Source: JACVRM01 sp046262315
GTDB taxonomy: Bacteria; Actinomycetota; Thermoleophilia; Gaiellales; Gaiellaceae
Assembly: GCA_046262315.1 (NCBI GenBank)
Contig: JBHEMZ010000085.1
Coordinates: 1-9,279 of the forward strand
Direction: 5' to 3'
Length of the DNA: 9,279 bases
Made by a program: the position numbers and the translations under genes. The notes beneath the pieces were generated by a model, which saw nothing but the letters and a program-made list of their open reading frames with translations, made no database searches and had not been told where the DNA came from. Each line of letters begins with the position of its first letter. The first letter of the stretch is position 1. Below are positions 6,034 through 9,279 of this stretch, one piece after another.

Positions 6034-8482
6034 GCTCCCGACGGGCACGGTCACCTTCCTCTTCACCGACATCGAAGGATCGACGCGCCTGCTCGAGGAG
6101 CTGGGCGAGCGTTATGTGGACGCGCTGGCCGAGCAGCGCCGCATCGTTCGCGAGGCACTCGCTCGCCACGGTGGCGTCGAGGTGGACACCCAGGGGGACG
6201 CCTTCTTCATCGCCTTCCCGGATGCTCGCGGGGCCGCGCATGCCGCGGCTGAGACGCAGGCAGAGCTGGCCACGGGCCCGGTACGCGTGCGCATTGGCCT
6301 TCACACAGGCGAGCCGATCGTGTGGGCGGAGGGGTATGCCGGCATGGACGTGCATCGGGCCGCGCGCATTTGCGCCGCTGCGCACGGCGGCCAGGTCGTC
6401 GTGTCGGAGCGCGCAGCGTCCTTCCTCGACGCCGACGAGTTGCGGCCGCTTGGCTCCCACCGGCTCAAGGACCTGTCCGCGCCCCAGCCGCTCTTCCAGC
6501 TCGGTGACGGCCAGTTTCCGCAGCTGCGCACGCTGCACGCCACGAACCTGCCTGCCCAGCCTAGCCCGCTGATCGGGCGACGGCGGGAGCTCGCCGAGAC
6601 CACAGCGCTGCTCGGCAACGGGACGCGGCTCCTGACGCTGACGGGGCCCGGGGGCAGCGGTAAGACGAGGCTCGCTTTGCAGGTGGCTGCCGAGCTCGCC
6701 GAGTCGTTTCCGGACGGCGTCTTCTGGGTGCCCCTGGCCGCCCTGAGCGAGAGCGAGCTGGTCGTTCCCACCGTCGCCGGCACCATCGGCGCTAAGGACG
6801 GGCTTGGCGATCACGTGGAGGCCAAGCATCTGCTGCTCGTGCTGGATAACTTCGAGCAGGTGCTGGATGCGGCGCGGGAGCTGGGCGAGCTGCTACGCCG
6901 CTGTGCGAACCTCAAGCTGCTCGTGACGAGCCGCGCGCCGCTGCGAGTCTCCGGGGAGCGGGAGTACCAGGTCGATCCGCTGCCCGAGACCGACGCGGGC
7001 GAGCTGTTCACGGAGCGGGCGCGGGCGGTGCTCGCGAGCTTCCAGCCAGACCCCGCCGTGGTGGAGCTCTGCCGGCGCCTGGACGGGTTGCCCCTGGCGA
7101 TCGAGCTGGCCGCCGCGCGAGTGAGGATCCTTTCTCCCGAGCAGCTGCTCGCCCGTCTCGAGCAGCGGCTGCCGCTCCTGACGGGAGGCGCACATGACGC
7201 GCCCGAGCGTCAGCGCACGCTGCGGGCCACCATCGAGTGGAGCCACGACCTGCTCGACGCGGAGGCGCAGGGTCTGTTCGCCCGCCTGGCCGTCTTCGCC
7301 GGCAGCTTCGACCTCGAAGCGGCCGAGGCCGTCTGCGCCGCCTCGCTTGACCAGGTAGAAGCGCTTGTCGAGCAGAGCCTTATTCGCCGTTGGGCGAGCG
7401 GCCGGCTCGGCATGCTCGAGACGATCAGGGAGTTCGCGCTCGAGCGCCTCGCCGTGAGTGGCGAGCTGGAGGCGGTCGCCCGTGCCCACGCGGAACACTT
7501 TCTGGCGCTGGTCGAATCCGGAGAGAAGAGGGGCGCGACCTACACCCCGGAGTGGCACACCCGCTTCGAAGCGGAGCGCGACAACTGCCGCGCGGCGATG
7601 CGCTGGGCGCTCGACGGCGGCAAGCCATTGCTTGCGCTGCGGATGACGATCGCTCTAGGTCCCTTCTGGGTTGTCCGCAGCGCCCACCAGGAGGCCAATG
7701 GCTGGTTGACGGAAGCGATCGAGGCAACGCCCGACGCTCCCAAGGACCTGCGCGCAAGGGCTCTCAGAGAGCTGAGCACCGCTCCTTTCCTGGCCGGCGA
7801 TTACGCGCGCGCAGCCGCGCTTGGGGAGGAAGCCCTCGCGGTCTTCCGCGAGCTGGGAGACAAGCCGGAGGTCGCCTTGACGCTCGACATGCTCTCGGCC
7901 CCGGTGGGGATCCTGGGCGACCCAGCACGGGCCAGGGCGCTGACGGACGAGAGCCTCGCCCTCTGTCGCGAACTCGGCGATCGCGACCGCTCGCTCTACC
8001 CGCTGTCCAAGGTCGCGGTGGACGAGTGGCAGCGCGGCGACCGTGAGTTGGCCATCGCTCTCACCGAGCAGACCATCGAGCTCGCCCGCGAGGTTGGCGA
8101 CACGTGGTGGGAAGCGGGGCAGGTCTCCAATCTGGCCGACATGCTCTGGGAGCAGGGGGAGCTCTCGCGCGCAGCCGTGTTGGCGCGCGAAAGCCTCTCG
8201 CTCGCCCACGAGCTTGGCAGCTCGTTCCGGCTGATCTACCTGCTCGCGTTGCTGGCCGCGCTGGCCGCAGCCGATGGCGACGCGGCGCGAGCCGGCCGCC
8301 TCTGGGGCGCCGCCGAGACGCTCGAGGAGTCGGGAGAGGCCGTCTTCCAGCCCGGCGACCGCGACCGCTACGCACAGCCAGTCTTTGCGCTCTCGGGCGC
8401 CGAGCTCGAGGCCAGCCTCGCCGAGGGCCGCGCGATGACGCTCGACGAGGCGGTCGCGCTCGCCCTCGACTCACTCGGCTGA
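6026..8482 (+). CDS. Class III nucleotidyl cyclase - STAND ATPase - TPR signalling protein (second of tandem pair)
   Basis: An intact 818-residue paralogue of the preceding protein with the same architecture. Cyclase domain: LPTGTVTFLFTDIEGSTRLL with Asp15, VDTQGDAFF with Asp58 (Asp54 in place of the substrate Lys), GMDVHRAARI with His110 in place of Asn and Arg114 kept. STAND ATPase: PLIGRRRELAET, Walker A GPGGSGKT (207-214), Walker B LLLVLDNFEQV (Asp274), GLPLAIELAAAR. The C-terminal half is TPR-like and ends RLWGAAETLEES and EGRAMTLDEAVALAL. Around Walker A, 43 of 59 residues equal those of its neighbour. ATG 6026 overlaps the upstream stop in ATGCCTGA, and the encoded MPELPTG start fits the family, so I prefer it to the in-frame ATG at 5999. 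No Shine-Dalgarno is evident, which supports translational coupling. The pair probably arose by tandem duplication and could act as partners, since class III cyclase domains work as dimers. Confidence 0.92.
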   Translation: MPELPTGTVTFLFTDIEGSTRLLEELGERYVDALAEQRRIVREALARHGGVEVDTQGDAFFIAFPDARGAAHAAAETQAELATGPVRVRIGLHTGEPIVWAEGYAGMDVHRAARICAAAHGGQVVVSERAASFLDADELRPLGSHRLKDLSAPQPLFQLGDGQFPQLRTLHATNLPAQPSPLIGRRRELAETTALLGNGTRLLTLTGPGGSGKTRLALQVAAELAESFPDGVFWVPLAALSESELVVPTVAGTIGAKDGLGDHVEAKHLLLVLDNFEQVLDAARELGELLRRCANLKLLVTSRAPLRVSGEREYQVDPLPETDAGELFTERARAVLASFQPDPAVVELCRRLDGLPLAIELAAARVRILSPEQLLARLEQRLPLLTGGAHDAPERQRTLRATIEWSHDLLDAEAQGLFARLAVFAGSFDLEAAEAVCAASLDQVEALVEQSLIRRWASGRLGMLETIREFALERLAVSGELEAVARAHAEHFLALVESGEKRGATYTPEWHTRFEAERDNCRAAMRWALDGGKPLLALRMTIALGPFWVVRSAHQEANGWLTEAIEATPDAPKDLRARALRELSTAPFLAGDYARAAALGEEALAVFRELGDKPEVALTLDMLSAPVGILGDPARARALTDESLALCRELGDRDRSLYPLSKVAVDEWQRGDRELAIALTEQTIELAREVGDTWWEAGQVSNLADMLWEQGELSRAAVLARESLSLAHELGSSFRLIYLLALLAALAAADGDAARAGRLWGAAETLEESGEAVFQPGDRDRYAQPVFALSGAELEASLAEGRAMTLDEAVALALDSLG

Positions 8483-8564
8483 AGGGCTCCAGGACGGGGC
8501 GGACCAGCCTGTCGGAGCACGAGGAAACTTCTTCAAGGCGCTTCCATTTAGGGGAACCGGCGGC

Positions 8565-8580
8565 GCCGGCAGACGCCGGC
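8565..8580. other. Short GC-rich hairpin
   Basis: GCCGGC, a four-base loop AGAC, then GCCGGC again can form a 6-bp stem 82 bases after the stop codon of the second cyclase gene. There is no T tract, so it is not a standard intrinsic terminator; it may stabilise the 3' end of the mRNA. Because GCCGGC is itself palindromic, a chance origin in GC-rich DNA is possible. Confidence 0.3.
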
Positions 8581-8799
8581 ATGATTCCTAACCGGATACT
8601 CTCAGAGAGAACCAGATCGCGGACCGCCGCCGAAACTCCACGGCGAGTGGGACATCCTCCGCTCCCGCTTCGGATCGCCCACTCGACGCCGTCGACGAGT
8701 GCGCGCTCGACCATCACGTAGTTGCGCAGCACCGATCGGTCGCTGGCGGGTGGTCAACTCGAGCGTTGGGCGGTGGAGGTTTACGCGGACGAGTGTGCC

Positions 8800-8825
8800 A
8801 GCCGGTCCGGCCGGTTCGGCTTTTT
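8800..8825 (+). terminator. Possible Rho-independent terminator
   Basis: AGCCG and CGGCT form a 5-bp GC-rich stem around a 12-base region that contains the palindrome CCGGCCGG, followed directly by TTTTT (8821-8825). The direction suits transcripts from the plus-strand cyclase operon, though it lies some 320 bases past its last stop codon. The stem is short, so confidence is limited. Confidence 0.35.
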
Positions 8826-8984
8826 CCCTCACGCCTTCTCCAGCATCCCCGCCCGGAAGACGCGCGTTTCGTCCAATTGCGTCAAAACGATGGCGTTGGG
8901 AGAGCGCCAATTCTTCCAACCAAGGTCGGGCGGCGGCCGCGTGCGGGCCTCCGAAGCGCCCGGCGCTAATGCCGAGCGGCTACT

Positions 8985-9134
8985 CCCCTCGACGTTGGTC
9001 TGCGGGAGCCAGCGCAGCCAGCTCGGCAGGTACCAGTTTCGCTCGCCGAGGAGTTTCATCGCGGCCGAAACGAGCACCGACCGGATGAGCGTGGCGTCGA
9101 CCAGGAGCGAGACGGCGACGCCGAAGCCCATCTG
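8985..9134 (-). pseudogene. C-terminal fragment of an MMPL-family membrane transporter
   Basis: Minus-strand residues QMGFGVAVSLLVDATLIRSV, followed by LVSAAMKLLGERNWYLPSWLRWLP and ending near VEG, match the last membrane helix and tail of MMPL/RND-type transporters. These proteins export lipids or other substrates and normally have several hundred residues and about a dozen helices. Only about 50 residues are present. Upstream of the Gln codon (9132-9134) the frame leaves the family and meets a TAG about 40 bases further on, and no transporter is seen in other frames to the window edge. After VEG the frame stays open to 8829 without recognisable homology. I infer a truncated remnant with a sharp breakpoint at about 9134. 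Confidence 0.7.
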
Positions 9135-9174
9135 GCAGCGGGACGCGACCACGCGTCGATGGGGCGCCTACGTG

Positions 9175-9279
9175 ATGATGGAGCCTTACATCACACGGAT
9201 CGACAACCGGACTCCGGCAGAGGTTCTCGCCTCGCCCCATGTGTGGTTGTGGCACTCCCGGAAGGCACCTGCCGACGAG
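9175..9279 (+). CDS. Unidentified open frame running off the right edge
   Basis: Just beyond the MMPL breakpoint a plus-strand frame is open to the end of the window and has mostly G/C third positions. It has ATG codons at 9175 and 9178 (MEPYITRIDNRTPAEVLASP, then HVWLWHSRKAP), and in the same frame further left the sequence IWQRDATTRRWGAYV before the ATGs also looks protein-like. So the true start may lie upstream or be lost at the rearrangement point. There is no clear Shine-Dalgarno sequence. I do not recognise the family; it may be the start of a gene or an internal fragment. Confidence 0.3.
   Translation, partial: MMEPYITRIDNRTPAEVLASPHVWLWHSRKAPADE

Larger units (their letters stand above)
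8483..8984. other. Gene-poor region after the cyclase operon
   Basis: About 500 bases with no gene I can support. Minus-strand frames here (for instance one starting MLRNYVMVERALVDGVEW near 8732) run into the cyclase gene as antisense or are rich in arginine and proline, and no family was recognised. The in-frame extension of the MMPL fragment below 8985 has also lost resemblance to transporters. The region holds two hairpins, listed separately. Confidence 0.4.

Noticed and set aside
3595..8482. Antiviral defence system (Avs-like STAND or CBASS)
   Set aside because: The cyclases are class III, not CD-NTase; there is no effector such as a nuclease, TIR or membrane killer, and cyclase-ATPase-TPR proteins are common regulators in actinobacteria.
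8061..8732. Minus-strand frame of 223 residues beginning MLRNYVMVERALVDG
   Set aside because: Most of it is antisense to the second cyclase gene; the free 250 bases match no family that I know and lack a clear ribosome binding site.

Overview
The window is GC-rich throughout, with G/C strongly preferred at third codon positions. The protein families (actinobacterial-type cyclase/STAND-ATPase/TPR proteins, an MMPL tail, a SnoaL-like protein, an IS256-type transposase) fit a high-GC actinobacterium. A soil lineage such as the Thermoleophilia is possible, but that is inference and no marker gene is present.

Layout. Bases 1-436 hold minus-strand debris: a piece of a class III cyclase plus P-loop ATPase protein running off the left edge with no usable start codon, preceded by a short PAS/PAC-like scrap in another frame. 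An intact minus-strand SnoaL-like gene follows (465-872). At 909-950 lies the 3' half of a tRNA-Ala(CGC) gene with no 5' half, which is the usual footprint of an element integrated in a tRNA gene. From there to about 3481 the DNA is a graveyard of mobile elements. It holds a 5'-truncated, twice-frameshifted rve/DDE transposase (1216-1660) whose end runs in frame into the C-terminal tail of a cyclase/TPR protein (to 1814), a stretch of unassigned debris (1815-2141), and an IS256-type transposase whose first 84 codons (2142-2393) face opposite to the remaining 347 (2438-3481).

The right half is dominated by two large, intact, plus-strand paralogues (3595-6033 and 6026-8482). They overlap by 8 bases in ATGCCTGA and so probably form a translationally coupled operon. 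Each protein has an N-terminal class III nucleotidyl cyclase domain, a central STAND/NB-ARC-like ATPase and a C-terminal TPR-like helical region. In both, the usual substrate-selecting Lys and transition-state Asn of the cyclase are replaced (Asp and His). Both therefore look like large ATP-dependent signalling switches whose cyclase activity is uncertain.

After a gene-poor stretch with two hairpins (8483-8984), the window ends in more debris: the tail of an MMPL transporter on the minus strand (8985-9134), then an unidentified plus-strand open frame running off the right edge.

Overall this looks like an accessory region in which remnants of cyclase/ATPase genes, transposases and a tRNA-type attachment scar surround one intact two-gene cyclase-STAND operon.
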